Shown: positions 1 through 9,400 of the stretch, piece after piece
Position numbering within the stretch: the first letter of the stretch is position 1
How the letters are laid out: each line of letters opens with the position of its first letter
NCBI GenBank assembly: GCA_947566125.1
Contig: CANOIR010000002.1
Span: 31,837 to 95,836 of the forward strand
Origin: an uncultured Ruminococcus sp.
Lineage (GTDB): Bacteria > Bacillota > Clostridia > Oscillospirales > Ruminococcaceae
Direction: 5' to 3'
DNA length: 64,000 bases
Translations under genes and position numbers: made by a program
The notes under the pieces: model-generated
Databases searched by the model: none
What the model was told of the DNA's origin: nothing
The model's input: only the letters and a program-made list of their open reading frames with translations

Positions 1-11
1 AATCCTTTCTC

Positions 12-740
12 TTAGTTTTCTTCAGAATATGCAATAGCCTCTGCAAGATTCAGTGTACCTTTATAAATAGATTTGCCGCAAATAGTTCCATAAAGCCCCA
101 TTTCCTTACAGGCAATAATATCATCCATAGTATGTACACCACCGCTTGCAATGATATTGCACTTATCTTTTGTATTGCAATAAAGTTCAGACAATTGTTG
201 TTTATTTACACCTGATAACGTACCATCTTTAGAAATATCGGTGAAAATAAAGTATCTTACCCCTACTTCTATCATTTTAAGTGCAAGGTAAATATAATTT
301 ACATTAGATGTTTCAATCCATCCTTCAGTAGCGACCATGCCATTCATTGCATCTATTCCAACTACAATTTTTTCACTGCCGAATTTTTCTATTGCTTGAT
401 TTACAAGCTTCGGATTCTTTAATGCAACTGAGCCAAGTATAACTCTTGTAATTCCCATTTTTAAGTATTCATCAATAGTTTCAAGACTTCTTATTCCGCC
501 GCCAAGTTCAACTTTTAGACTTGTTTTTTCGGCAACGTCTGTATAAATCTTTGTATTTACAGGTCTTCCCTCTTTAGCACCATCTAGGTCAACCATATGT
601 ATCCATGATGAACCGGCTTTTTCAAAACTTTTCGCAGTTTCAAGATAATTTGAAGCCACTTTTTCCACAGTAGAAAAATCGCCCTTAAAAAGACGTACAC
701 AATTTCCGTCTTTTATATCAATAGCTGGTAAAATAATCAT
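12..740 (-). CDS. hisA: HisA, ProFAR isomerase
   Basis: Cytoplasmic phosphoribosylformimino-5-aminoimidazole carboxamide ribotide isomerase, the fourth step of histidine synthesis, which opens the ribose ring of ProFAR to give PRFAR. The 242-residue protein has normal family length and a (beta/alpha)8 barrel. The start region has PAIDIKDG with the catalytic Asp at residue 8. The second acid is D130 in VGIDAMNG, and GGGIRS near 80-85 is a phosphate-binding loop. Its ATG overlaps the end of hisH by 4 bases (ATGA), so the two are translationally coupled. HisH supplies ammonia to HisF, which should follow just beyond the left edge. Identification is firm. Confidence 0.97.
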   Translation of the reverse strand: MIILPAIDIKDGNCVRLFKGDFSTVEKVASNYLETAKSFEKAGSSWIHMVDLDGAKEGRPVNTKIYTDVAEKTSLKVELGGGIRSLETIDEYLKMGITRVILGSVALKNPKLVNQAIEKFGSEKIVVGIDAMNGMVATEGWIETSNVNYIYLALKMIEVGVRYFIFTDISKDGTLSGVNKQQLSELYCNTKDKCNIIASGGVHTMDDIIACKEMGLYGTICGKSIYKGTLNLAEAIAYSEEN

Positions 741-1342
741 TTTATAAGTCCTCCAAAATTCCTAAGAATTTTTAATCCGGTATCACCGCTTTTTTCAGGA
801 TGAAATTGTGCTCCATAAACTGTACTTCCATCATATACCATAGCAGGGACACGTCCATCATATTCTACCCAAGCAGCAAGATATTTTTCATCTGTAACAG
901 CAGCATATGAATGAACAAAATAAACATATGAATCATCACCTATATTATGGAGAATCGGACAATCCGTACCGTACTCAAGTTTATTCCAACCCATATGAGG
1001 TATTATAAAACCAGGTTTTTCCATTTTTTCAACACTTCCTGGAACAAGTCCAAGACCATTACATTTTTCAAATTCATAACTTTTATCAAAAAGCATCTGC
1101 ATACCAAGACATATTCCCAAAAAAGGTTTTTTCTTAGCCTCGGTGCGAACTATTTCAGTAAGACCACTTTCAGCAAGCTTATTCATTGCCGCCGGAAATG
1201 CACCTACTCCTGGAAGTATAATTGCATCTGCGTTTTCAATTTCTTTTTTATCTGATGTCAAAATGCTGTCGAGTTCCAGATAATCAAGTGCATTTTTTAC
1301 ACTGAAAATATTACCGGCACCATAGTCAACGATTGCTATCAT
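737..1342 (-). CDS. hisH: HisH, imidazole glycerol phosphate synthase glutaminase subunit
   Basis: Class I glutamine amidotransferase subunit. It hydrolyses glutamine and channels ammonia to HisF, which makes imidazole glycerol phosphate and AICAR. The nucleophile C78 lies in GICLGMQ, and the catalytic H181 and E183 lie in FHPEKSG, so the triad is complete. The length of 201 residues is typical. It sits 2 bases after hisB and overlaps hisA by 4 bases, within one his operon. The partner hisF is not in the window and would be expected left of position 1. Confidence 0.97.
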   Translation of the reverse strand: MIAIVDYGAGNIFSVKNALDYLELDSILTSDKKEIENADAIILPGVGAFPAAMNKLAESGLTEIVRTEAKKKPFLGICLGMQMLFDKSYEFEKCNGLGLVPGSVEKMEKPGFIIPHMGWNKLEYGTDCPILHNIGDDSYVYFVHSYAAVTDEKYLAAWVEYDGRVPAMVYDGSTVYGAQFHPEKSGDTGLKILRNFGGLIK

Positions 1343-1344
1343 AA

Positions 1345-1929
1345 TTATAATACTCCTTTTGTAGAAAGTGTTTTACCATCTGATAATGGTGCTATTGCCG
1401 TTTTAAGAGCGTGTGCAACAGCTTTGAATGCAGCTTCGCATTTATGATGGTCATTATTTCCGTACATCATATTTATATGAAGTGTGATACCCGCATTAAA
1501 CGCAAACGCACGGAAAAACTCTTCTGTAAGACAAGTATCATAATTGCCTATCATAGCATTTGTAAAACTGCCTTGAAACACCAAAAAAGGGCGATTGCTT
1601 ATATCAAGACTGCAAAAGGACAATGCTTCGTCCATTGGAATAAATGCACTGCCATAACGTGTGATTCCTGATTTATAACCAAGAGCTTCACCCAATGCTT
1701 TTCCGAGAACAATTCCTGTATCTTCCACCGTATGATGACCATCTACATGAAGATCGCCTTTTACACTTATTTCCATACTGATTCCACTATGTACAGAAAG
1801 TGCTGTAAGCATATGGTCAAAAAATCCTATTCCAGTATCAATACTTGCTTTTCCTTGACCGTCAAGTTTGACTTTTACATCTATATCAGTTTCTCTTGTT
1901 GTTCGTTTGATTTGTGATTCTCTTATCAT
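1345..1929 (-). CDS. hisB: HisB, imidazoleglycerol-phosphate dehydratase
   Basis: Monofunctional IGP dehydratase (194 residues), which converts imidazole glycerol phosphate to imidazole acetol phosphate. It has no N-terminal histidinol-phosphatase domain of the E. coli type. The family signatures are visible: GIGFFDHML, the metal-binding DGHHTVEDTGI segment near residue 65, and a second HH motif in NNDHHKCEAAFKA near residue 160. It lies between the small DUF6440-like gene and hisH. The usual neighbour hisC is absent here. Confidence 0.97.
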   Translation of the reverse strand: MIRESQIKRTTRETDIDVKVKLDGQGKASIDTGIGFFDHMLTALSVHSGISMEISVKGDLHVDGHHTVEDTGIVLGKALGEALGYKSGITRYGSAFIPMDEALSFCSLDISNRPFLVFQGSFTNAMIGNYDTCLTEEFFRAFAFNAGITLHINMMYGNNDHHKCEAAFKAVAHALKTAIAPLSDGKTLSTKGVL

Positions 1930-1941
1930 CGGAACACATCC

Positions 1942-2148
1942 TTACATTGTAGTTATATCGTCAATCATAACCTTGCCGTCTTTGTCAAGCAAAGGTGTGA
2001 TATGAGTTAAATCGCCATTGCCGTTAACGATATAATTCACACCTGTTTCAGAATCCATAATAATTGATATAAAACCAGACATTCCTAAAAACTGTTCTGA
2101 TTTGATAACAAAACGTTCTTTTTTACTTTCTTTTTTATTTCCAAACAT
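1942..2148 (-). CDS. Small DUF6440-like protein in his operon
   Basis: A 68-residue cytoplasmic protein with a charged N-terminus and a core pattern of a TGVNYI segment followed by THITPLLDKDGK. This matches what I remember of the DUF6440 family of small single-domain proteins in Firmicutes. The function is unknown. It is preceded by a good ribosome-binding site (AGGAGTG-type) and is co-directional with hisD and hisB, 12 bases before hisB. It is therefore probably co-transcribed with the his genes. Whether it has anything to do with histidine cannot be told from the sequence. Confidence 0.7.
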   Translation of the reverse strand: MFGNKKESKKERFVIKSEQFLGMSGFISIIMDSETGVNYIVNGNGDLTHITPLLDKDGKVMIDDITTM

Positions 2149-2178
2149 TATACTACACTCCTACTCAAAAATATTGAA

Positions 2179-3225
2179 TTAGTTATCATTATATTCAGCA
2201 TCAAAATCTTGAAAATCACTTGAGAACACCCAACCTTTAGAAGATAGATCATCATCTGTATTTCCTGCAAGCTTTTCAAGATTCATTGTTTGCGGAGCTG
2301 ATAAATAATATGTAAAACTATACACACATCCATCAATAAAAATCAAACCAGATTCGCCCCAATTGTCCGTATTCCACTGATAATTTTCAGAATTGATATT
2401 TGTACAATAACTGCCTTTTATATTCAAGGTATCAGCACCGTTCAATCCATACGCATATACAAATAATCCATCTTTTGGTCTAAAGCCAATATATGGTGAA
2501 AATTGCATTCCATTATCATAATCTTCCCATAAACCAGAAGCAGAAGAAGAGTACATAGAAGGAGAATCATAAATGCTCATATCAATAGGAGAAAACTCTG
2601 GAGATGAATCGCATTTCGCAGTATCAATTACTGATTTCACATCATTATTAAGAGAAGTATACTCTTCATATAGTTCGGTAATTGTAGTGTCATAGTCGCA
2701 ATCTGTAGGCAGAAATGCGATTACATATTCATCACTAAATGTTCCAAGAAGAAATGATGATGGAATAATTGTAGACATATACTCAGCAGGATTACTCATA
2801 ATTGTTAGAAGCTCTCCTGCATTTCTTTCTGCGATGTAATCACTGCATTTTTTACTGTATACTACGCTGTCTTCTATAAAAACACGTCCTGCCCAATTTG
2901 CCGGAAATGCCATATTGCACATGGTACTTACAAATAACACATTAAAAGAACCATCCGGATTTTGTGAAACTATAGCTGAATTATCAGTTTGAATAGTAGA
3001 TTCTGATTTTTCTGTTTTATTTTCTGTAACAGGTTTAGTAACAGTTTCTGTACCAAAGGAAGTTTCATCAATATTTGTTGTTGATACATTAGAAGTTACA
3101 TTTGTTGTAGTATTAATATCTGCAGATGATTTTTCATTAGAATTGTATTCATTTTTACAACCTGAAAATGAGGTTAGGCAAATAGCAAATGTAAAAATAT
3201 AAACAGATATTTTTTTATTTTTCAT
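2179..3225 (-). CDS. Predicted lipoprotein of unknown function in his operon
   Basis: A 348-residue exported protein. It has a basic N-terminus, a hydrophobic stretch and a lipobox ending SFSGC, so the mature lipid-modified Cys is about residue 23. A low-complexity Ser/Thr/Asn/Glu linker follows (about 24-90), then a globular domain with many aromatic residues. I do not recognise the domain. Its start overlaps the hisD stop by 4 bases, so it is translationally coupled to a biosynthetic enzyme even though it should be anchored outside the membrane. This is an unusual guest for a his operon. Confidence 0.75.
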   Translation of the reverse strand: MKNKKISVYIFTFAICLTSFSGCKNEYNSNEKSSADINTTTNVTSNVSTTNIDETSFGTETVTKPVTENKTEKSESTIQTDNSAIVSQNPDGSFNVLFVSTMCNMAFPANWAGRVFIEDSVVYSKKCSDYIAERNAGELLTIMSNPAEYMSTIIPSSFLLGTFSDEYVIAFLPTDCDYDTTITELYEEYTSLNNDVKSVIDTAKCDSSPEFSPIDMSIYDSPSMYSSSASGLWEDYDNGMQFSPYIGFRPKDGLFVYAYGLNGADTLNIKGSYCTNINSENYQWNTDNWGESGLIFIDGCVYSFTYYLSAPQTMNLEKLAGNTDDDLSSKGWVFSSDFQDFDAEYNDN

Positions 3226-4526
3226 TTTTCATCCTCAAATCTAACCGTAATAGCATTAGCGTGTGCTGTAAGTCCTTCACGATTTGCAATCATAACAATA
3301 TCATCTTTTGCTTCAAGAAGAGCATCTTTTGTATAATAAGTATAACTTGAACGCTTGATAAAGCTGTTTACGCCAAGCGGAGAGAAAAATCTTGCAGTAC
3401 CGCTTGTTGGAAGAACGTGATTTGGACCGGCATAGTAATCTCCAAGAGGTTCAGAAGCATATGCACCAAGGAATACAGAACCAGCATTGTCTAGTGAGCC
3501 AAGCAATTCCATAGGATTTTCCATAAGAACTTCAAGATGTTCTGGTGCGATTTGATTTGCAACAGCAGCTGCTTCCTCACGTGTATCGCAAAGTAAAATA
3601 GCACCATATGTATTCATTGACTTTTCAATAATTTCTTTACGTGATAAATATTCACACTGACGGTTTATTTCCGCTTCTGCTTTATCAGCAAGTTCTTCAT
3701 TTGTAGTTACAAGAATTGATGACGCAAGAACATCATGCTCTGCTTGTGACATAAGATCAGCTGCCACAAATTTTGGATCAGCTGTTTCATCAGCCATTAA
3801 AAGTATTTCACTAGGACCTGCTATCATATCAATATCTACTGTTCCATAAAGAAGTTTTTTAGCTGTGGCAACATAGATATTTCCAGGACCAACTATCTTG
3901 TCAACCTTAGGAATTTCTTCTGTACCATAAGCAAGAGCTGCAATCGCCTGCGCACCACCTGAAAGAAATATACGATCTACTCCGCATATAGCCGCTGCTA
4001 CAAGAATATCTGGATTTGGTGTACCGTCCTTACAAGGAGGTGTTACCATTATAATTTCCTTAACACCTGCAATTTTAGCAGGTACAGCATTCATAATAAC
4101 ACTTGACGGATAAGCAGCTGTGCCACCTGGTACATATAAACCTACACGCTCAAGTCCTCTTACACGCTGACCTAAAATAACACCATTTGGAAGAGCATTT
4201 ATAAATCCTTGTGATACCTGTCTTTGATGAAAATCACGGACGTTTTCCATTGAATTCAAAAGTGCATTTACAAATTTCTCATCAGCATTTGTGAGTGCAT
4301 CATTTATAACATCTCTTGGAACTTCATAATATTTAGGTAAATTGCCATCAAATTTAAGGGTATAGTCCTTTACAGCCTTATCTCCTCCTTTTTTTACATT
4401 TGCAATTATTTCACTTACAGTGGCAGTAACTTTTTCATTTGTTTCACCACTGCGTTTATCAAGCATTTCAAAAAAAGCTTGCTTTTCTTCAGCATTACTT
4501 GCATTTATTCTCTTAATTTTAATCAT
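3222..4526 (-). CDS. hisD: HisD, histidinol dehydrogenase
   Basis: NAD-dependent, zinc-containing histidinol dehydrogenase, which performs the last two steps from L-histidinol to L-histidine. The length of 434 residues is normal. Conserved stretches include GLYVPGGTAAYPS, the NAD-binding IVGPGNIYVA, AGPSEILL, the zinc-ligand region AEHD, and PEHLEV with the catalytic Glu-His. The gene overlaps hisG by 8 bases upstream and the lipoprotein gene by 4 bases downstream, so it is tightly packed in the operon. Confidence 0.97.
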   Translation of the reverse strand: MIKIKRINASNAEEKQAFFEMLDKRSGETNEKVTATVSEIIANVKKGGDKAVKDYTLKFDGNLPKYYEVPRDVINDALTNADEKFVNALLNSMENVRDFHQRQVSQGFINALPNGVILGQRVRGLERVGLYVPGGTAAYPSSVIMNAVPAKIAGVKEIIMVTPPCKDGTPNPDILVAAAICGVDRIFLSGGAQAIAALAYGTEEIPKVDKIVGPGNIYVATAKKLLYGTVDIDMIAGPSEILLMADETADPKFVAADLMSQAEHDVLASSILVTTNEELADKAEAEINRQCEYLSRKEIIEKSMNTYGAILLCDTREEAAAVANQIAPEHLEVLMENPMELLGSLDNAGSVFLGAYASEPLGDYYAGPNHVLPTSGTARFFSPLGVNSFIKRSSYTYYTKDALLEAKDDIVMIANREGLTAHANAITVRFEDEK

Positions 4527-5160
4527 TGTTTTTTAATGCCTCCTCGATTTTAGAAACAAGTTCTTCTATTTCTTTTTGTCTAAGTTTTAGGCTTACTGTG
4601 TTTACAATAAGTCTTGCTGAAATAGGCACAACATCTTCAACTACTTCAAGTCCATTTTCACGAAGAGTAACACCAGTTTCTACAATATCCACAATACCAT
4701 CTGCTAATTCCAAAAGCGGTGCAAGCTCAACTGAACCTTCTATCTTTACTATATCGATGTCCATATTCTTATCTTCAAAGAACTTTCTGGCAACATTTGG
4801 ATATTTTGTCGCAATTGTTTTTACACCAAATCCACTATAAAAATCAGTATCCTTTTTAGCAGCAAGGGCAAATTTGCATCTGCCAAATCCTAGGTCACAA
4901 AGCTCAAAGAATTTACCTTCCATTTCTATAATAGTATCTTTGCCTACAACGCCAATATCGCATACACCATGTTCAACATATGTAATAACGTCAGCAGCCT
5001 TTGCAAGAACTACTTCCATATTCCCGTCTGGTATTGGTAAAATAAGTCTGCGACCCTTTTCTCTGACTGCTGTGCAGTCATATCCAAGTTTTTCAAAAAG
5101 TGCTACTGTATCTTTTTCAAGTCTTCCCTTTGTAAGGGCTATTCTAAGCGGCTTAGTCAT
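4519..5160 (-). CDS. hisG: HisG, ATP phosphoribosyltransferase, short form
   Basis: Catalytic subunit of the first committed step, ATP plus PRPP to phosphoribosyl-ATP. At 213 residues it is the short form, lacking the C-terminal ACT-like regulatory domain. It therefore requires the HisZ regulatory subunit encoded 2 bases upstream. The N-terminus (RIALTKGRLEKDT) and the PRPP-binding region DGIVDIVETGVTLRENGL near residues 153-171 are typical. In the hetero-octameric HisZG enzymes known from other bacteria, histidine feedback acts through HisZ. Confidence 0.97.
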   Translation of the reverse strand: MTKPLRIALTKGRLEKDTVALFEKLGYDCTAVREKGRRLILPIPDGNMEVVLAKAADVITYVEHGVCDIGVVGKDTIIEMEGKFFELCDLGFGRCKFALAAKKDTDFYSGFGVKTIATKYPNVARKFFEDKNMDIDIVKIEGSVELAPLLELADGIVDIVETGVTLRENGLEVVEDVVPISARLIVNTVSLKLRQKEIEELVSKIEEALKNND

Positions 5161-5162
5161 AA

Positions 5163-6353
5163 TTAAACCTCCAGATTTTCATTATCAACAAAAATTATTT
5201 TGCCGATCTTCTTTTTACGTGCATATTCACGTGTCGATTCAATATCATCACAAAGAGCAATTTCTACTGTTATATTTTCTTCAGTTCTAAGCTTCTTTGC
5301 AATGTCAAGTGCTTTCATTTCAAAACCATCTTCTGCAAATATAATCACATCAGCAGATTTTACTTCTCTTGGATTTTCCTTAACAGCAACTTTTGTAATT
5401 GCATCTATATTCACGCCAAATCCAATCGCAGGAATATCATATCCATAATCGGCAAGAAGTTTATTATATCTTCCACCTGAAAGAACTTCTTCGCCATATC
5501 CTTCAAGATAACCTTTTATAATAATGCCTGTATAATAATCCGCATTATTTACCATTCCAAGGTCAACTGTAAGTTTACCATTACCGATAAGATTAGAAAT
5601 TTCATTGTACATCTTCTTCAAATCGTCAAGCATTATATCTATTCTTTCATTTGAATAAAGTTCTGATGCTTTCTCAAAGACCCCTTCACCGCCGAACATT
5701 GCAGGTAAACGTTTTAATGCAGCTATTACAGGTGTATCACCCATACGGTCAAGCATATCATTAAGTGCAGGGTAATTCTTTGTTTCGATTAAATAGCGTA
5801 TATTTTCACGTTCATCTTCAGTTGCATTAAGCTCACCCATAAGCTCCTTGAATATTCCGGCATCACCTATTTCCAAAGAGAAACTTGTTTCTGTACAGCT
5901 TTCCAAAACTTCTATTGCAGTGCTTACCATTTCTAAATCTGCCATATGAGATGCAGAGCCTATAAGTTCAATTCCAGCTTGTACTATTTCATTACTTCTG
6001 CCTTTAAGTGCAGATTCAAATCTATAAACACTTTGATTATAGAAAAGTCTGATCGGCAGCGAAGCATCTCTAAGTCTTGTAGCAATAACTCTAGCTATAG
6101 GCATTGTGCTTTCAGGACGCATTACAAGAAGTCTGCCTTTGCTGTCTGTTAATTTATAAAGACGTTCCTGCGGGTAATGACCTGATTCAGTCTGAAAAAC
6201 ATCGTAAAATTCAAGAGCTGGTGTTGTAAGCTCATAATAACCCTTACTTTTAAATATATCATAAAGCTTAGCTTCGGTTTCATGTCGCACCAAACATTCT
6301 TCAAACAAAAAATCTTTTGTTCCTTCTGGTGTTATTAAATCATATTTTCTCAT
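5163..6353 (-). CDS. hisZ: HisZ, ATP phosphoribosyltransferase regulatory subunit
   Basis: A paralogue of the histidyl-tRNA synthetase catalytic core with no aminoacylation role, which activates and feedback-regulates short HisG. Class II synthetase motif 2-like sequence (VMRPESTMPIARVIATR) and LGMVNNADYYTGIIIKGY are visible, with no C-terminal anticodon-binding domain. I chose the ATG at 6353 (MRKYDLITPEG) because GGAGG lies 5 bases upstream; the upstream TTG overlaps that Shine-Dalgarno sequence. It is the first gene of the his operon and lies directly behind the promoter at 6393-6421. Confidence 0.95.
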   Translation of the reverse strand: MRKYDLITPEGTKDFLFEECLVRHETEAKLYDIFKSKGYYELTTPALEFYDVFQTESGHYPQERLYKLTDSKGRLLVMRPESTMPIARVIATRLRDASLPIRLFYNQSVYRFESALKGRSNEIVQAGIELIGSASHMADLEMVSTAIEVLESCTETSFSLEIGDAGIFKELMGELNATEDERENIRYLIETKNYPALNDMLDRMGDTPVIAALKRLPAMFGGEGVFEKASELYSNERIDIMLDDLKKMYNEISNLIGNGKLTVDLGMVNNADYYTGIIIKGYLEGYGEEVLSGGRYNKLLADYGYDIPAIGFGVNIDAITKVAVKENPREVKSADVIIFAEDGFEMKALDIAKKLRTEENITVEIALCDDIESTREYARKKKIGKIIFVDNENLEV

Positions 6354-6372
6354 ATCTTCCTCCAAATCACTT

Positions 6373-6398
6373 TATCATGCTAACATGGTACTATGATA
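6373..6398. promoter_or_regulatory. 26-bp imperfect dyad, candidate his-operon operator
   Basis: The arms are TATCAT (6373-6378) and ATGATA (6393-6398). With the symmetric core TA.CATG.TA, 20 of 26 positions match the reverse complement. The right arm coincides with the -10 hexamer of the his promoter and the rest covers the start site, so a bound repressor would block initiation. The length and symmetry suit a TrpR-superfamily dimer. A YerC-type member of that family is encoded at 54461-54760, and I recall such proteins being proposed as his repressors (HisR) in Firmicutes. The assignment is inference. Confidence 0.5.
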
Positions 6399-6421
6399 AC
6401 ATATATTAAACAAATTGTCAA
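6393..6421 (-). promoter_or_regulatory. Near-consensus promoter of the his operon
   Basis: On the minus strand TTGACA (6421-6416) is separated by exactly 17 bases from TATCAT (6398-6393). It lies between the polC stop and hisZ, about 40 bases before the hisZ start codon. No attenuator terminator or T-box fits between it and hisZ, so repression through the overlapping dyad is the simplest control. Confidence 0.8.
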
Positions 6422-6430
6422 GTAACTATC

Positions 6431-9400
6431 CTAAAAAAGACTCATCTGACTCGATTTTGGCAAATCACCCAAGGCGTTCAACTTTTCAAGTGTTTCAATC
6501 AGTGCTTTTGATGCACCGCTTTTCTCTTGAAATTCTTCAATAGAAATAAAATCACGTTTTTGTGCTGCTTCATAAAGAGCATTTGCAGCAGCTCCACCAA
6601 CACCTGACAATGCTCCAAATGGAACTCTGACTTTTCCATCTTCAACAATATATTTATTTGCATGTGATTTGTAAATGTCTACCGGCAAAAATTCATATCC
6701 TCTTGAATACATTTCATTTACTATCATAAGCAAATCAAGCATATCTGTTTCCTTTTTAGTACGTTCATTTCCTTTTTCACGTAACATATCTATAGTGTTT
6801 CGTACAACTTCTTTACCTTGAATAACAATTTCATAATTAAAATCATCACCACGTGTGCTAAAATATACAGCATAAAATTCAAGAGGCTTGTATAATTTAA
6901 ACCAGCCAAGCTTAATTGCAGCCGTAACATACGCTGCCGCATGAGCTTTAGGAAACATATATTTTATTTTAAGACAGCTGTCAATATACCAATCAGGAAC
7001 ATCATGGTCTTTCAGCATTTGTATACGTTCCGGAGTGAACGTCTTTGGCGCTTTACCTTTACGAGTATCTTCCATTATCTGGAAAGCCTGTTTAGGCTCA
7101 ACACCTTTGTACAGCAAGTATGTCATAATGCTGTCACGAGTACCAATAACATCTGAAATTGTACATATACCCTGATCTATAAGGTCTTTAGCATTTCCAA
7201 GCCATACATCCGTTCCGTGTGAAAGTCCTGATACTTGCAAAAAGTCGCTGAATTTAGTTGGATTGGAATCAAGTAGCATTTGAATAGTGAAACCTGTTCC
7301 CATTTCAGGAATGCCAAGGCTTCCTGTCTTACAATAAATTTCTTCACTTGTAACACCAAGTTCATCAGCGTGTGTGCACATTCTTATTACTTTTGGATCA
7401 GTAGTAGGAATTTTTCTAATATCAAGACCCGTCATATCTTCAAGATGTTTATACATAGTAGGTACAACGTGACCCAACTCATCAAGTTTTAAGATGGTAT
7501 CATGCAGAGAATGGAAATCAAAATGAGTTGTTATTACATCAGAATCTGCCATATCAGCAGGATGCTGAACCGGTGTAAAGTCATATACATCATAATCATT
7601 AGGTACAACAACCATTCCTCCTGGATGCTGACCAGTTGTACGTTTAATTCCTGTACAACCTATAGATAAACGATTTATTTCAGTAGGACTGCAAATCTTT
7701 CCACGTTCTTCAAGATATTTTTTTACATAGCCATATGCAGTTTTATCTGCAACAGCGGCAATAGTTCCGGCTTTAAACACATTATCCCTTCCAAAAAGTT
7801 CTTCTGTATATCTATGTGCAAAACTTTGATATTCACTTGAAAAATTAAGGTCAATATCAGGTGCCTTATCGCCATCAAAACCAAGAAATGTTTCAAATGG
7901 AATATCATGACCGTCACGCATCATATCTTCACCACAAATAGGACAGTTTTTAGCCGGTAAATCAAATCCACTTCCATATGAACCATCTGTTATAAACTCA
8001 CTATGTTTGCAATTTGGACAGACGTAATGTGGTGCAAGTGGATTTACTTCTGAAATACCTGCCATTGATGCTACAAAAGAAGAACCTACAGAACCTCTTG
8101 AACCTACTTGATAGCCATGATCCACACTATCCCAAACAAGCTTTTGAGCAATAATATAAAGCACTGCAAAACCATGTTTTATAATAGATGAAAGTTCTCT
8201 GTCAAGACGTTTCTCTACAATTTCAGGCAAAGGATCACCATATATCTCATGTGCCTTATCATGAGTAATTTTTATAAGATCTTCCTCTGCACCTTCAATG
8301 TTTGGTGTAAATGTTCCCTTTGGTATTGGACGAACCTTTTCTATCATATCAGCTATATTATTAGTATTCTCAACAACTATCTCATATGCTTTTTCTTTGC
8401 CCAAATATGCAAATTCCTCAAGCATTTCATCAGTGGTACGAAGATACAACGGAGGCTGTTTGTCTGCATCGCCATATCCTTGACCGGCTTGCAAAATTTC
8501 TCTATAAATCGCATCTTCAGGATCCATAAAATGTACGTCACAGGTAGCACATACAGGGATGCCAAGTTCTTCACCGAGTTTTACTATGGTACGATTATAA
8601 TCACGAAGTTCTTCCATATTTGCAGCCATGCCATTTCTTATCATAAAACCGTTGTTAGCTGCCGGTTGAATTTCAAGATAATCATAAAACTTTGCAAGTT
8701 CTACAATTTCATTGTGAGATTTATTTTCTACTATAGCTTGAAACAATTCTCCAGCTTCACAAGCACTGCCAAAGATTAGACCTTCTCTATGGTCCATAAG
8801 AGCTGATTTGGGAATAAGCGGTCTTTTGTAGAAACATTTTATATGACCATATGATATGAGCTTATATAAGTTTTTAAGTCCTACTTGATTGCGAACTAAG
8901 ATAATTTGATGGTAAGATTTAAGTTTTTTTACATCTATATCAGATGTTTTGGTATTTAATTCATAGAGCTTTTCAATCTTTTTTTCCTGAATAAGCTGAT
9001 TTACAAGCTTTATATAAATTTTTGCAAGAATAAGTGCATCGCTATCAGCACGATGATGATCGAATTTTCCAAGTTTTAATGCCTTAGCCACATGGTCAAG
9101 TTTGTGTCTTTGAATTTGCGGCAACATTGCTTGACACAAAACAAGTGTATCAATGGTTACAAATGAAAATTCTATACCTGAACGTTTACATACATTTCTT
9201 ATAAATGAAGTGTCAAAACGTGCGTTATGAGCAGCAAGAACGGGTTTTGTGTTTCCACAAAATTTTATAAATTTTTCTACTGCTTGAAATTCATTTGGTG
9301 CATCTGCGACCATGGAATCATCAATACCAGTAAGCTCTGTTATTTTTTCCGGAATATGTCTTTCAGGATTTACCATTGTCTGAAAACTGTCTACTATCTG

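Noticed and set aside
8249..8779. A 176-codon open frame opposite polC.
   Set aside because: It is antisense to a conserved domain of PolC, has the composition of a shadow frame and no credible ribosome-binding site.
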